This document shows positions 9,398 to 18,696 of a stretch of DNA of 64,000 nucleotides, in pieces; the first letter of the stretch is position 1, and every line of letters starts with the position of its first letter. The stretch is from Holophaga foetida DSM 6591 (lineage in GTDB: Bacteria > Acidobacteriota > Holophagae > Holophagales > Holophagaceae). Position numbers and translations under genes: made by a program. The stretch lies in the NCBI RefSeq assembly GCF_000242615.2, contig NZ_KI912268.1, forward strand, positions 201,229 to 265,228. The letters run 5' to 3'. The notes beneath the pieces were generated by a model. It was not told the DNA's origin, searched no databases, and saw nothing but the letters and a program-made list of their open reading frames with translations.

Positions 9398-9538
9398 CAG
9401 AAAGATAAGATGTAATGGAACATGTAAACAACATGCTGCCAATTGTGAGTATTCGCCCAGTTTGGAAGTCGTGCACTCCCTTGGGTTTGGATGAAGTAAA
9501 CTGGTAATAAAGTTTTTTCAGCATCAAGCAACCTCGCT

Positions 9539-9624
9539 TGCCTCCGCCTCCCTCTCCCTCGCTGAACCAGCCCCAGGTGCCCAGGTGGACTTCTTTGATC
9601 CGCGTTCATTCAATTTATCCGCGG
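9539..9624. repeat. 86-bp dispersed repeat, copy 1
   Basis: Near-identical to 39162-39247 across 86 bases, including the CCCAGGTGCCCAGGTGGACT core and the AATTTATCCGCGG end. This copy lacks the left arm that makes the second copy a perfect nested hairpin. Confidence 0.85.
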
Positions 9625-9681
9625 AAGGTTCTGCTTTTGCAGCCGGTCCTATTCCATGACGGAGGTTTGAACGCCTAACCC

Positions 9682-10344
9682 TTACTTCAGCCGATCCAGC
9701 ACGCGATCGATGTTGAGCGCCACCTGACGGATCTTGGTGTTCATGGTTTCGATTTCGAGGGTGAGCTTGCGGACGGTCTCCACGGACTTGCCCATGTTGT
9801 CGGCCACCACGGCGAAGCCAAGGCCATGGACACCGGCCTTGGCGGCCTCGATGCTGGCGTTGAGGGCCAGCATCTGCATGCTGCTCATGACGGAGTTGAT
9901 GCGCCCCACCAAGCCGGCACTGCCCTTGAGGCTTTCGGTGATCTCGGTCTTCATCTCTCCGATATCGCCCACCACTTCGTTCTCGATGCGGTGGCGGTCC
10001 TCTTCCAGGATCTGCACCAGGAGGCGGGCCAGATCGCTGGTGAGGATCCGGGTGCTGGAGTTCTTCAGAAGGTCGAACAGGTGGGCGCTGGTCTCCGCAT
10101 GGCCCGTGACTTCGAAGACGATATCCGTGGGATGGCTTCTAACGGCAGCGTCCAGGTCCGTGTAGACAGGCACCCGCGCCTGTCTTGCTGCCTGGATGGC
10201 AGGAGCTTCGGCATGGCGGTCCACCACATAGGAGACTTCGGCTCCCTGGCTCTGGTTCAGGAGGTTGAAGAATCTCAGTCCAGCCTGGCCGCCACCCACG
10301 ATGCCGACGCGCTGGACCTTGGAAGTGCCTTCTGCTTTGCTCAT
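9682..10344 (-). CDS. Soluble chemoreceptor-like protein: Rossmann NAD-binding domain fused to MCP signalling tip
   Basis: A 220-residue protein without membrane segment, signal peptide or HAMP domain. Residues 11-105 form a dinucleotide-binding Rossmann fold: VGIVGGGQAG (GxGxxG, residues 13-22), an acidic residue ending the second strand (VVDRH, Asp42) that favours NAD over NADP, and TDIVFEVTGHAET like homoserine-dehydrogenase/DapB-type folds. Residues 110-220 are helical and contain the MCP hairpin tip, with [20 protein letters not shown] (158-177) followed by AVVADNMGKSVETV. The cytoplasmic helices are much shorter than in normal receptors. A reasonable inference is a cytoplasmic receptor that reports redox state or a nucleotide-linked metabolite to the chemotaxis kinase. 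No che gene is nearby. Alternative: a dominant modulator that inserts in arrays. The domain calls are firm; the ligand is not known. Confidence 0.8.
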   Translation of the reverse strand: MSKAEGTSKVQRVGIVGGGQAGLRFFNLLNQSQGAEVSYVVDRHAEAPAIQAARQARVPVYTDLDAAVRSHPTDIVFEVTGHAETSAHLFDLLKNSSTRILTSDLARLLVQILEEDRHRIENEVVGDIGEMKTEITESLKGSAGLVGRINSVMSSMQMLALNASIEAAKAGVHGLGFAVVADNMGKSVETVRKLTLEIETMNTKIRQVALNIDRVLDRLK

Positions 10345-10463
10345 TTGGGAATCCTAGAATAGAGCCATTCTAGCCGCGATTCAGATGATTCGGGGATAGA
10401 CCTTCTGGAACTGCGATGAGGTAAGATGGCCCTTCACCCTCGGTGAGCTCGAAAGGAAGTGAC

Positions 10464-12839
10464 GTGGAGTTGGTTGTCGATCGCATCTGCCAGGAACTCT
10501 CCCTGCCTCGGGCCGGGGTGGCCGCGGTGGTTGGACTGCTGAATGAAGGCAACACGGTGCCTTTCATTGCCCGGTATCGCAAAGAGGTCACCGGGAGTCT
10601 GGACGAGGTGGCCATCCGGGCCATCGAAGACCGTGTGGCCTACTTCAAGGAGTTGTTGGAGCGCCGGGAGACGGTGCTCAAGACCATTGACAAGCAGGGC
10701 AAGCTCACTCCCGAGCTCAAGGCCCGCATCGAGTCCACCTGGGCCAAGACTGAGCTGGAGGATCTCTACCTCCCCTACAAGCCCAAGAAGCGCACCAAGG
10801 CCACGGACGCCCGGGAGCGGGGCCTGGAGCCCCTTCTGGACGCCCTGCTCGCGGATGAGAGCGGCGCCGATGCCCTGATGCTGGCGGCCTCCTACGTCAA
10901 GGAGGATCAGGAGGGCATCCAGACGCCTTCCCAGTGCGTGGAAGGCGCCGGTCATATCCTTGCGGAGCGCCTGGCAGAAAACGTCGACGTCCGCGTCTGG
11001 CTGCGCGAGGAGTTCTACGAGCACGGCATTCTCCAGTCCAGCCTGCGCGAGGAGCGCAAGGACGGCCAGGAGGCGCTTCGCTTCAAGTCCTACTGGGACT
11101 ACAAGGAAGCCATCAAGAAGATGCCGGCCCACCGCATCCTGGCGGTGCGTCGCGGCGAAAAGGAAGAGATCCTCACCGTCAAACTCCTGGTGGAAGGCGA
11201 GAAGCTGGTGACCCAGCTCGTCTCCAGGGTCCAGGTGAATCCCAAGTCCGGCTACCGCAAGCTGCTGCATGAGGTCTGCCGTGATGCCTTCGATCGCCTC
11301 CTGGCCCCTACTCTGGAGACAGACGTGCGGGTCGAGGCCAAGAAGAAGGCCGATGCCGAGGCCATCAAGGTCTTCCAGACCAACCTGGACCATCTCCTCC
11401 TGGCTCCTCCCGCAGGGCAGATGTGCACCCTGGGTGTGGATCCCGGCATCCGCACCGGGTGCAAGCTGGCGGTGATCAACCGCCTGGGGCAGTTCATGGA
11501 GACCTCCACCATCTACCCCCTGGAGCCCAAGCGGGATTTCGAGGGCAGCCGCGCTGTGCTGGAGCAGATCGCCACCAAATACCCCCTGGAAGCCATTGCT
11601 GTGGGCAATGGCACCGGCGGCCGGGAGACCGAGGCCTTCATCCGCCAGTGGCTGAAGGATACGGATCGCCAGGGGATCATCTGCATCTCTGTGAGCGAGG
11701 CCGGGGCTTCGGTCTACAGCGCCAGTGAGGTTGCCCGGGAGGAGTTCCCCGAGCAGGACGTCACGGTGCGCGGTGCCATCTCCATTGCCCGGCGCTTCCA
11801 GGATCCCCTGGCGGAGCTGGTGAAGGTGGAGCCCAAGTCCATCGGTGTGGGCCAGTACCAGCACGACGTGAATCAGACCGCCCTCAAGAAGAGCCTGGAC
11901 GAGGTGGTCGAGTCCTGCGTGAACCGTGTGGGGGTGGACCTCAACTCCGCCAGCTACAAGCTTCTGGCTTACGTGGCGGGTATTGGCGAGACCCTGGCCA
12001 AGAACATCATCCACTTCCGCTTCGAGCACGGTGCCTTCAAGCACCGGGAACAGCTCATGGAGGTGCCCCGCTTCGGCGAGAAGGCCTTCCAGCAGTCCGC
12101 GGGCTTCCTGCGGATCCAGGATGGCGAGAACCCCCTGGATGCCAGCGCCGTGCATCCCGAGGCCTACCCTGTGGTGCAGCGCATCTGCCAGCTCACGGGC
12201 AAGACCATTCCCGAACTGGTGGGCAACGAGGCTGCCCTCGGCGGCCTGGATCCCAAGCTCTTCGTGGACGATCGCTTCGGCGTGGAGACCGTCACCGATA
12301 TCATCGCCGAGCTGCGCAAGCCTGGGCGGGATCCCCGGCAGGGTTTCGAGGCCGTGCAGTTCATGGAGGGGGTCAACAAACCCTCGGATCTGGAATCCGG
12401 CATGGAGCTTCCGGGCATCGTCACCAATGTGACCGACTTCGGAGCCTTCGTGGATGTGGGCGTTCATCAGGACGGTCTCGTCCACCTTTCCGAGATCAGT
12501 CACACCTATATCAAGAACCCCGCGGATGCCCTCACGGTGGGGCAGTCCGTCAAGGTCAAGGTCCTGAACGTGGATCTTCAGGCCAAGCGGATCTCTCTTT
12601 CCATCAAGGCGCTCCTCCCCGCTCCCGCGGGACAGGCCCGTGCTGAACACCAGCGCCCCCACCCCAGGCCCCGCAAGCCCGAGCCCCAAAGCTCGGCTCC
12701 CCGGCCCGAGAAGAAGCGGGAATCCGGACGGACTGAAGGGGGACGCCAGGAGCGCCGCCCTGAAGTCAAGCCGCGCAATGATGCCAAGGGCGCCAGCCTG
12801 ACGGATCTGCTGGCCAAGTTCAACAAGGGGCTTCGGTGA
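10464..12839 (+). CDS. tex: Tex-family transcription accessory / S1 RNA-binding protein
   Basis: A 791-residue Tex (YhgF-type) protein, about the usual length. In order: the Tex N-terminal HTH region with PFIARYRKEVTGSLDE near residue 35, the central YqgF/RNase H-like domain (LGVDPGIRTGCKLAVI near 325), the helix-hairpin-helix region (LLAYVAGIGETLAKNII near 505), and a C-terminal S1 domain (PGIVTNVTDFGAFVDVG near 650, ending in ISLSIKAL). The tail of about 75 residues is basic and Pro/Arg-rich. GTG 10464 sits five bases after an AAGGAAG site and is preferred; GTG 10443 would add seven residues. Known role: nucleic-acid binding in transcription and stress tolerance. The next gene overlaps its stop by four bases. 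Confidence 0.92.
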   Translation: MELVVDRICQELSLPRAGVAAVVGLLNEGNTVPFIARYRKEVTGSLDEVAIRAIEDRVAYFKELLERRETVLKTIDKQGKLTPELKARIESTWAKTELEDLYLPYKPKKRTKATDARERGLEPLLDALLADESGADALMLAASYVKEDQEGIQTPSQCVEGAGHILAERLAENVDVRVWLREEFYEHGILQSSLREERKDGQEALRFKSYWDYKEAIKKMPAHRILAVRRGEKEEILTVKLLVEGEKLVTQLVSRVQVNPKSGYRKLLHEVCRDAFDRLLAPTLETDVRVEAKKKADAEAIKVFQTNLDHLLLAPPAGQMCTLGVDPGIRTGCKLAVINRLGQFMETSTIYPLEPKRDFEGSRAVLEQIATKYPLEAIAVGNGTGGRETEAFIRQWLKDTDRQGIICISVSEAGASVYSASEVAREEFPEQDVTVRGAISIARRFQDPLAELVKVEPKSIGVGQYQHDVNQTALKKSLDEVVESCVNRVGVDLNSASYKLLAYVAGIGETLAKNIIHFRFEHGAFKHREQLMEVPRFGEKAFQQSAGFLRIQDGENPLDASAVHPEAYPVVQRICQLTGKTIPELVGNEAALGGLDPKLFVDDRFGVETVTDIIAELRKPGRDPRQGFEAVQFMEGVNKPSDLESGMELPGIVTNVTDFGAFVDVGVHQDGLVHLSEISHTYIKNPADALTVGQSVKVKVLNVDLQAKRISLSIKALLPAPAGQARAEHQRPHPRPRKPEPQSSAPRPEKKRESGRTEGGRQERRPEVKPRNDAKGASLTDLLAKFNKGLR

Positions 12840-13426
12840 AATCCTGGGCCCTCTCGGGTCTGACCCTGCTCTCCCTGCTCGGGTGCGATCGCGCCAAGGC
12901 ACCGGTGCCCTTCGGCCCTGGGGAGGCAGGGCTGGTGCTGGGCTACGAGAACCCCAGCCTGCCCGAGGCCCAGCGGACCAGTGAGCGGCTTCAGCTCCGG
13001 GTGGATGCCACCGCCCAGATGGAGGGGGGGCTTGATGTCCGCACAACCCTTTCCACCCTGCGGGGCCAGGCTTCTCAGCGCCTCTTCCTGCGCCGCGGGG
13101 GCGTGGCGATCTGGGATGGCAAGACCATCCTCCAGACCATCCTCCCGGAGGGCTTCCCCCAGGTGCAGACCTGGGAGACCAAGGATGCGGTCAGTCGGCT
13201 TCTTGGACGCTCCACCGCCGAGGCTGGCACCCCACTCCCGCCGGGGTCCGATCGCATCGGCTATTGGGTGGAAACCCAGGACAAGGCCAAGCTCGGGATT
13301 CGGATCCGTTCATTCTATGTACCCGAAGTCGGTGTGACGGAGACCCGGATATGGCAGGATGGGCGGTGGGTCACGATCCAGCGGCTGAATTCCCGCATGT
13401 TCGCAGATGCACCCAGGCCGGAATAG
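12836..13426 (+). CDS. Putative lipoprotein of unknown function
   Basis: A 196-residue protein whose GTG start overlaps the tex stop in a GTGA arrangement, so the two are translationally coupled. The N-terminus is a lipoprotein signal with lipobox LLGC (Cys17). The mature part is mainly beta-type with R-L-F-L-R-R-G-G and W-D-G-K-T patterns, and ends in a segment resembling outer-membrane-associated beta proteins. No recognised domain or catalytic motif is visible. The signal peptidase gene follows 22 bases later, suggesting a tex-lipoprotein-lepB transcription unit. Confidence 0.6.
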   Translation: MKSWALSGLTLLSLLGCDRAKAPVPFGPGEAGLVLGYENPSLPEAQRTSERLQLRVDATAQMEGGLDVRTTLSTLRGQASQRLFLRRGGVAIWDGKTILQTILPEGFPQVQTWETKDAVSRLLGRSTAEAGTPLPPGSDRIGYWVETQDKAKLGIRIRSFYVPEVGVTETRIWQDGRWVTIQRLNSRMFADAPRPE

Positions 13427-13448
13427 CCTGACCCTTACTGGAGTTTTC

Positions 13449-14309
13449 ATGGCGAAGGACAAAGTTGAGGTGCTGCCCGCAGGTGTGGCCAAGGGTTCAT
13501 TCCGGGACAACCTTGAGGTGGCCTGCTTCGGCATCCTGCTGATCATGTTCTTCAAGACCTTTGTTGGGCAGCAGTTCACCATCCCCAGTGGGTCCATGCG
13601 CAGCACTCTCCTGATCGGGGACCACCTGCTGATCAACAAGTTCATCTTCGCCCGTCCCCAGTGGGCCTGGGAGGAGAAGCTCTTCCCCATGAGGGGTGTG
13701 GATCGCGGGGATATCATCGTCTTCCGTTACCCCCTGGAACGGGATCAGGACTACGTGAAGCGCTGTGTCGCCCTCCCAGGGGACACCGTGGAGATCCGGG
13801 ACAAGCGCCTTTACATCAACGGCAAGCAGGCCACCGGACCCTGGGAGCACCACTCCCCCAGACCCGAGGACGGCCCTCTGCCCGGCCCATGGCCCGCGAC
13901 CCGCAGCACCGGGGTCGTCACGGAGGATCTTCCGGAGAGCCTGCCCGTTTCTGCGGTATGGCCCTACCAGGATCCTGAGATCCAGGCCATGGACCAGCAG
14001 GGGAGGGAGCCCCTTGGTTATGGCTATCGGGACCATCTGGCACCGGTGAAGGTCCCCGAGGGGCACATCTTTGCCATGGGAGACAACCGCGAGAACAGCC
14101 TGGACGGGCGCTACTGGGGATTCCTTCCCGTTGACCACCTTCGGGGCCGTCCCTTCTTCATCTGGTGGAGCTACCGGGAGGGTGGGGTGGACGACCAGAA
14201 TGCCCGGATACCCAGCGGTCCCGCCGATGTGGTCGCGAACTTCGTGGACGGCGCCCGCCACTTCTTTAGCTGGACCCGCTGGGATCGCACCGGAACCATC
14301 CCGAAGTGA
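13449..14309 (+). CDS. lepB: Signal peptidase I
   Basis: A 286-residue S26A family membrane peptidase that removes signal peptides of exported proteins. One N-terminal transmembrane segment lies near residues 22-39 (VACFGILLIMFFKTFVG). The catalytic pair is visible: Ser49 in PSGSMRSTL and Lys104 in DYVKRCVALPGD. Box E, GDNRENSLDGRYWGF, is near residue 213. Between them is a proline-rich insertion of about 60 residues, as in larger Gram-negative LepB enzymes. The start at ATG 13449 is preferred over ATG 13407, which overlaps the upstream lipoprotein gene and precedes unconserved residues. Many exported proteins of this window would be its substrates. Confidence 0.93.
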   Translation: MAKDKVEVLPAGVAKGSFRDNLEVACFGILLIMFFKTFVGQQFTIPSGSMRSTLLIGDHLLINKFIFARPQWAWEEKLFPMRGVDRGDIIVFRYPLERDQDYVKRCVALPGDTVEIRDKRLYINGKQATGPWEHHSPRPEDGPLPGPWPATRSTGVVTEDLPESLPVSAVWPYQDPEIQAMDQQGREPLGYGYRDHLAPVKVPEGHIFAMGDNRENSLDGRYWGFLPVDHLRGRPFFIWWSYREGGVDDQNARIPSGPADVVANFVDGARHFFSWTRWDRTGTIPK

Positions 14310-14316
14310 TGTCGTG

Positions 14317-14345
14317 GAAAAAGAGTTAACACAGAGGGCACGGAG
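14317..14345. repeat. CAGAGGGCAC dispersed repeat, copy 1
   Basis: The segment AAAAAGAGTTAACACAGAGG followed by GCACGGAG closely matches 19249-19277 (AAAAGAGTAAACGCAGAGGG, then CACAGAT). Both lie directly after genes. Too short to name; it resembles scattered intergenic remnants rather than a promoter. Confidence 0.5.
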
Positions 14346-14428
14346 AAAAGCAGGACTGAGGTCCTGCTTCGCTTCTGTCCGATTCTCCGCCGTTCCCAAT
14401 GGCAATCTTGATTGGTCTGGAACCTGAA

Positions 14429-15238
14429 ATGATGCTTCGCCTGCTCGCCTTGTCCCTCTTTCTCGTGTCCGGAGTGCCCGGAGCGGCCTGGGGGGGGAAG
14501 GGGCATCGGATTATCGCCAGCGCCTCGGTGCGTGGGCTTCCCCGGGTGGTGGGAGCCTGGTTCTCGGGGCAGGAGGGCATGGTGGTGGAGCACGCCTCGG
14601 ACCCTGACCACTGGCGGCGGGACCGCAAGGAGCCGCCTCGGCATTTCATCAACAGTGACGTGTATGGTGGCCCCTCTTCGGTGCCCTTGACGCCTGACGA
14701 GGCTATCGACCAGATCGGCGCCCGCCGTTTCCAGAAGACGGGGCAGCTGCCCTGGACTGTCCAGGACCAGGTTCGGAGCCTGGCCTCTGCCTTCCGGGAC
14801 CGTGATCGGGGCAGGGTGCTTCTGGAGACCTCTTATCTGAGCCACTACGTGGGGGATCTCCATGTCCCCCTCCACACCATCAGCAACTATGACGGCAAGG
14901 ATACGGGACAGCGGGGAGTTCACTCGCGCTGGGAAACCGGTCTGGTGGAGCGCTACGTGGAGCCCTCCTCCCTGAGGATCCTGCCGACCACCCAGGGGCG
15001 GACGACGCTCCAGAGCCCCTGGCGCTGGCTCCAGGAAACCTATTCACTGAGTTCCCTGGTGCTTGCGGATGACAGGGCCGCCGGGCGGGGCCGGGGCAAG
15101 CGGCGGGGGGGTGCCTACTGGCCCCTGTTCTGGCAGGCCCAGGGCTCCATCGTGAAGGGCCAACTCGAACGGGCTGGCCAGCGCACCGGCGATTTGATCG
15201 TCCTGGCCTGGGAGATGGGGGGGAAACCGAAGGCCTAA
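14429..15238 (+). CDS. Secreted S1/P1 nuclease / zinc phospholipase C-like protein
   Basis: A 269-residue protein with a signal peptide ending in a GAAWGG junction. After processing the first residue would be the conserved Trp of the family, as in S1/P1 nuclease and PLC, where the N-terminal Trp is a zinc ligand. Further zinc-site motifs are WGGKGHRII (His), PRHFINSD (His, Asp) and [13 protein letters not shown] (HxxGDxHxPLH), then SNYDGKD and GVHSRWE with further His. This is the three-zinc S1/P1 pattern. The substrate could be nucleic acid, 3'-nucleotides or phospholipid; sequence alone does not decide. ATG 14429 gives the cleanest signal peptide. Its stop overlaps the stop of the convergent MCP gene. 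Confidence 0.8.
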   Translation: MMLRLLALSLFLVSGVPGAAWGGKGHRIIASASVRGLPRVVGAWFSGQEGMVVEHASDPDHWRRDRKEPPRHFINSDVYGGPSSVPLTPDEAIDQIGARRFQKTGQLPWTVQDQVRSLASAFRDRDRGRVLLETSYLSHYVGDLHVPLHTISNYDGKDTGQRGVHSRWETGLVERYVEPSSLRILPTTQGRTTLQSPWRWLQETYSLSSLVLADDRAAGRGRGKRRGGAYWPLFWQAQGSIVKGQLERAGQRTGDLIVLAWEMGGKPKA

Positions 15239-16821
15239 TTCACTCGGAAGCGGGAGGCGAGTGCGCGCAACTCGGAGGCCAGGCGGGCCAGATCCTCGAC
15301 GGTGCGGGCCGTTTCCGTGATGGTGGCCGTGAGCTCCACGGTGGCGGATGCGTTGCGCTCCGTCAGGTCCTGGGTCCGCTGGATGCCGTCCACGACGTGG
15401 CTGCTGGCCTGGGACTGGGCCTCCATGGAGGAAGCGATCTCCTTGATCTGGTCCGCATAGTCCCGGATGTTTTCCTGGATGAGCTGGAGGGAGGCATTGA
15501 CGTTCTGGACGGCCCTGGAACCTACGCCCACCCGCTCTCCGCTCTCCTCGATCAGCCCAGAGATCTCCCGGGCGGCTGAGCCGCTGCGCTCCGCCAGCTT
15601 GCGGATCTCATCCGCCACCACGGCGAAGCCCCTGCCATGGACCCCGGCCTTGGCCGCCTCGATGGCGGCATTCAGGGAAAGCAGATTGGTCTGGCGGGCG
15701 ATATCAGCGATGAGGGTCGTGATCCTGCCCACCTTTTCTGAACTCTCCTGGATGGCCGCCATGGCGTCTGTCGATTCTCCGACGTTCGTCATGCCCTCGG
15801 AACTGGCCTGGAGGGAGGCTGCGGAGAGCTTCTCGGCCTGGGAAGTCCGGTGCCGGACATCTTCCACGGACTTTGCCACCGCCTGGATGGCCTGGGAAGA
15901 ACGCCCTACCTCGCTCCGCTGCGCATCGGCCGATCTGCTGATATCGGAGGTTGCGGCTTCCAGTTCCTGGGTGGTGGCCGCGAGTTCGGTAGCGCCGCTG
16001 GCGGCCCGTTCCGTGATGGCTGCGATCTGGCGGAAGCCCTCCTGGAGTTTGGCCACGGTCCGGTTCAGCCTGCCTGAGATCCGGCCGAATTCGTCCCGGC
16101 TATCCACCTTGCATCGCTGGGTGAGGTCACCGGCCTCCAGGCCCTCCATGGCGGCCTCGATGGCTTTGGCATCCCCCTCCACCCGTCGGCCCACCATCAG
16201 GGTGAAGCCGATCCCGAGGACCAGGGCGATGACCACGCCCAGGATGATCTGGAGCTGCTGGCGCCTTGCGAAGACTTCGTCCGCCTGGCTCATCGTTTCA
16301 GCCTTCTTCTGATAGAGAGCCAACAGCTTGTCCAGGTCGTCCCTGGCCTTGTTCATCTCTGTGAGGTTGGCATCCATCATCCCGGGGATGTTGGGTTTCG
16401 GGTTGGTGGTGGCCTCCTTGAAAAGCGGAGCGAAGGCTCCCGCATAATGACGGATCGCCTGGGCGATCCCGGCCACCTGGGTCTTGTCCTCTCCCCAGTC
16501 CAGGGCCTCCATGCGGGTCAGGTTGTCCGCCAGGGTGCCTTCGACCTCTGCCAGGCGTTTTGTGCGCTTGGACAGATATTCCGGGTAGCTGTGCGCTCCC
16601 AGGAGCGAGACGTGGACGATCCGCAAGCGGTTGGAATTGGCGATGACATCCGTGGTGGCGGTCAGCTTGTTGAAGATGGCCGTGATGGAGGCCTGGTCGC
16701 GCTGGAGCCGGTTCAGACTGGTCCAGCCGATGAGGGCCACGCAGAGCAGGAGCACCACCTGGGTCGCCAGGATGAAATAGAACTTACCCCGGATCCTGAA
16801 GTTGGAATAAAAGGCTGCCAT
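15235..16821 (-). CDS. Methyl-accepting chemotaxis protein (4HB-type sensor)
   Basis: A 528-residue classical transmembrane chemoreceptor. TM1 is near residues 13-33 and TM2 near 190-212, leaving a periplasmic helical domain of about 155 residues typical of four-helix-bundle sensors. A HAMP domain follows (about 213-265), then the cytoplasmic coiled coil. The kinase-contact hairpin is intact, with [20 protein letters not shown] near 370 and [16 protein letters not shown] after it. Glu/Gln-rich helices flank the tip. A GGGAGATGGA ribosome-binding site supports the ATG. No che genes accompany it. It shares the tip sequence with the two other MCP-type proteins of the window. Confidence 0.93.
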   Translation of the reverse strand: MAAFYSNFRIRGKFYFILATQVVLLLCVALIGWTSLNRLQRDQASITAIFNKLTATTDVIANSNRLRIVHVSLLGAHSYPEYLSKRTKRLAEVEGTLADNLTRMEALDWGEDKTQVAGIAQAIRHYAGAFAPLFKEATTNPKPNIPGMMDANLTEMNKARDDLDKLLALYQKKAETMSQADEVFARRQQLQIILGVVIALVLGIGFTLMVGRRVEGDAKAIEAAMEGLEAGDLTQRCKVDSRDEFGRISGRLNRTVAKLQEGFRQIAAITERAASGATELAATTQELEAATSDISRSADAQRSEVGRSSQAIQAVAKSVEDVRHRTSQAEKLSAASLQASSEGMTNVGESTDAMAAIQESSEKVGRITTLIADIARQTNLLSLNAAIEAAKAGVHGRGFAVVADEIRKLAERSGSAAREISGLIEESGERVGVGSRAVQNVNASLQLIQENIRDYADQIKEIASSMEAQSQASSHVVDGIQRTQDLTERNASATVELTATITETARTVEDLARLASELRALASRFRVN

Positions 16822-16906
16822 TCCATCTCCCTTTCATGCTAGACAAGCCACTCAGCCATGACCTTCTGATGGCGAATGTAGGCATGGCCGGGGGCTGGGC
16901 AAGCCT

Positions 16907-18673
16907 TCAGGATGATGGCCCGGCCTGAAACTGGATGCTGGGGGCTTCCAGGAGGGCAAGGGCCTGCGCCTCGTCCACCGGTCCCAGCCGGAGCCAAGCG
17001 CTGGGGCCCATTTCCATCCATAGCACCTTGCTGTCGGATGCCCACCATCCCTTTTGGCCGGAGGATCCCATCAGTCGCTTGGCATTCCGGGTCTGGGCGC
17101 TGGTGGGACGGATCGTCGATTCCACCTGGACAATCGGCGAACCTGAGAGGCAAAGGCCCGTGGGCGTGATGATCCAGGTTCGCCCCTGGGCCAGCAAGGC
17201 GGGGCCGTGTCCGATCTGCAGACGTTCGCCTTCCACCCTCACCCCCTGGGGCCAGGGTTGATCAAGGCTCCATGTGCCGCTTTTCAGGTTCGTGGCGGCG
17301 GTGTCCCAGCCCAGGTTGCCGAGCTCGGCCAGGTCCGAGGTGCTGAGCTTCATGCGGAAGGCGGAGGCGGGAGCCTGATCGAAGGTGGGATCGATGGGTA
17401 CCCACCGGTCTCCGAGTTCCACCTCCACCCAGAAGTGCAGCCCCAGGGTGTTCTCCAGGGCTGCCCATCCCGCCACGGCCCGGCAGGGAACCCCCAGACG
17501 GCGGAGGAGGGCGATGGCCAGGGCGCCGTGTTCGGTGCAGTCCCCTCGACCATTCCGAGCCACCTCCTGGGCGGAGGCGAATCCCACGCTGTAGTCCTTC
17601 TCTTCGATCCACTCGAAGACGAAGGAGGTGACGCGGCGGGCCAAGTCCCAGCGGCTGGCTCCCTTGGGGGCGTTGAGCCGGGAGAGGAGACCATCGAAGA
17701 TCGGGTCCTCCAGGCGAAGCAGTGGGCTGGAAGCCAGATAGGGGGCGTCCCCGGGAGTGGGTCTCCCGGTGACCGGGGGATCCTGAGCTTCCGCACGGCT
17801 CGGGGCATCCGCCTGGCGAAGACGGTACCGATTAGGGGCCATGCGGGTCTGCTGGGGATCCTCAGGGAGGGTGGGCGGCTGATCGCCATTCCAGGTGACC
17901 GTGAGGTCCCGGAGCCAGAGCCTGAGGACGTGGGGGGGCAGGGGGTTCAGGGTCGCCTCGAAGAATCCCTGGGCCTTGGGGGCCCTGTCAGGGGCGGGCA
18001 GCTCAGCCCGCTGGAGCAGGTAGTCCATTCCCATGACCTTGCCCCGGTGGCGCAGTTCCCCCCGGGTCGGCGAGATCCAGATCTCAACCTCACTGCTGAT
18101 GGGCCCTTCCTGGCTTCTGCCCTTGAATCGCACCGCCTCAGGAAATCCAGGGAGGGGATCAGGCCCCAGGCACTCCAGTTCCAGGGCTGAGGTTTGTTGC
18201 ATGGGGATAACGTAGCCACGCAGGGACAAAGAACTTCTTCTCGCGGCGGCGGCCATCATGCGGGCATCCGCTTCCTCCGGCCAGAGAATGGTGTTTTCGG
18301 GGATGGAGAGGGCGCGGGAGGGCATGCCCTTGGGTTTCAGGTCCAGCTGCCTGGGACGTTTGGGAGACCAGTCCGCTTCCCCCTCCATGGGTTCCTGGGC
18401 CAGCCGGAGCAGCCACTGGACCTGGATGGCTCCCTCGGAATCCCTCCAGAGGGTCTGCCGGACTTCCTGCTCCACCGCCAAGCCGAGGCGTTCAAGGCGA
18501 ATCCATTCCCGGCTCTCGATTCGGCGGCGGGGGCCATCCACGACGGCCCTGACCTCCATCCCCCCGGTCTCCTCCCCCCCGATCCATTGCCGGAAGCGCA
18601 CCGTTTCCTGGCAGCGGCCGGCAATGGAAAGGAGGAGACTCAGGCAAAGAATCAGGCGGGGGATGAAGGGCAT
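16907..18673 (-). CDS. Exported transglutaminase-like (cysteine protease fold) protein
   Basis: A 588-residue protein with a signal peptide (about residues 1-21). The N-terminal 300 residues are beta-rich with no named domain. Residues 340-470 form a transglutaminase core: NGRGDCTEHGALAIALLRRL with the catalytic Cys, GWAALENTLGLHFWVEVEL with the catalytic His, and WVPIDPTFDQAP with the Asp. Bacterial members act as periplasmic proteases or amidases rather than cross-linkers. GGAG lies before the ATG. It stands between an MCP and a Spy-like gene on the same strand, with a gap of 23 bases to the latter. Substrate unknown. Confidence 0.83.
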   Translation of the reverse strand: MPFIPRLILCLSLLLSIAGRCQETVRFRQWIGGEETGGMEVRAVVDGPRRRIESREWIRLERLGLAVEQEVRQTLWRDSEGAIQVQWLLRLAQEPMEGEADWSPKRPRQLDLKPKGMPSRALSIPENTILWPEEADARMMAAAARRSSLSLRGYVIPMQQTSALELECLGPDPLPGFPEAVRFKGRSQEGPISSEVEIWISPTRGELRHRGKVMGMDYLLQRAELPAPDRAPKAQGFFEATLNPLPPHVLRLWLRDLTVTWNGDQPPTLPEDPQQTRMAPNRYRLRQADAPSRAEAQDPPVTGRPTPGDAPYLASSPLLRLEDPIFDGLLSRLNAPKGASRWDLARRVTSFVFEWIEEKDYSVGFASAQEVARNGRGDCTEHGALAIALLRRLGVPCRAVAGWAALENTLGLHFWVEVELGDRWVPIDPTFDQAPASAFRMKLSTSDLAELGNLGWDTAATNLKSGTWSLDQPWPQGVRVEGERLQIGHGPALLAQGRTWIITPTGLCLSGSPIVQVESTIRPTSAQTRNAKRLMGSSGQKGWWASDSKVLWMEMGPSAWLRLGPVDEAQALALLEAPSIQFQAGPSS

Positions 18674-18696
18674 GGGTCACTCCACCCCCCACTGTA

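Larger units (their letters stand above)
9139..9681. other. Gene-less 540-bp gap with two dispersed repeats
   Basis: No credible coding frame is present; short open frames here encode only translated repeats (Ser-Cys-Pro and Ile-Leu runs). The gap holds a CAGGAT-unit hairpin (9298-9397) and an 86-bp repeat (9539-9624) with a second copy at 39162. Base composition is visibly more AT-rich than the flanking genes. Confidence 0.7.

Noticed and set aside
9203..9609. Short open frames encoding Ser-Cys-Pro or Ile-Leu-Ser-Ile-Leu repeats
   Set aside because: They are translations of the CAGGAT/ATCCTG repeat, with no start signals.
10434..13046. An 870-residue open frame antisense to tex
   Set aside because: It mirrors the tex gene with third-position GC; its residues are His/Gly/Leu-rich without motifs, while tex on the other strand has every family motif.
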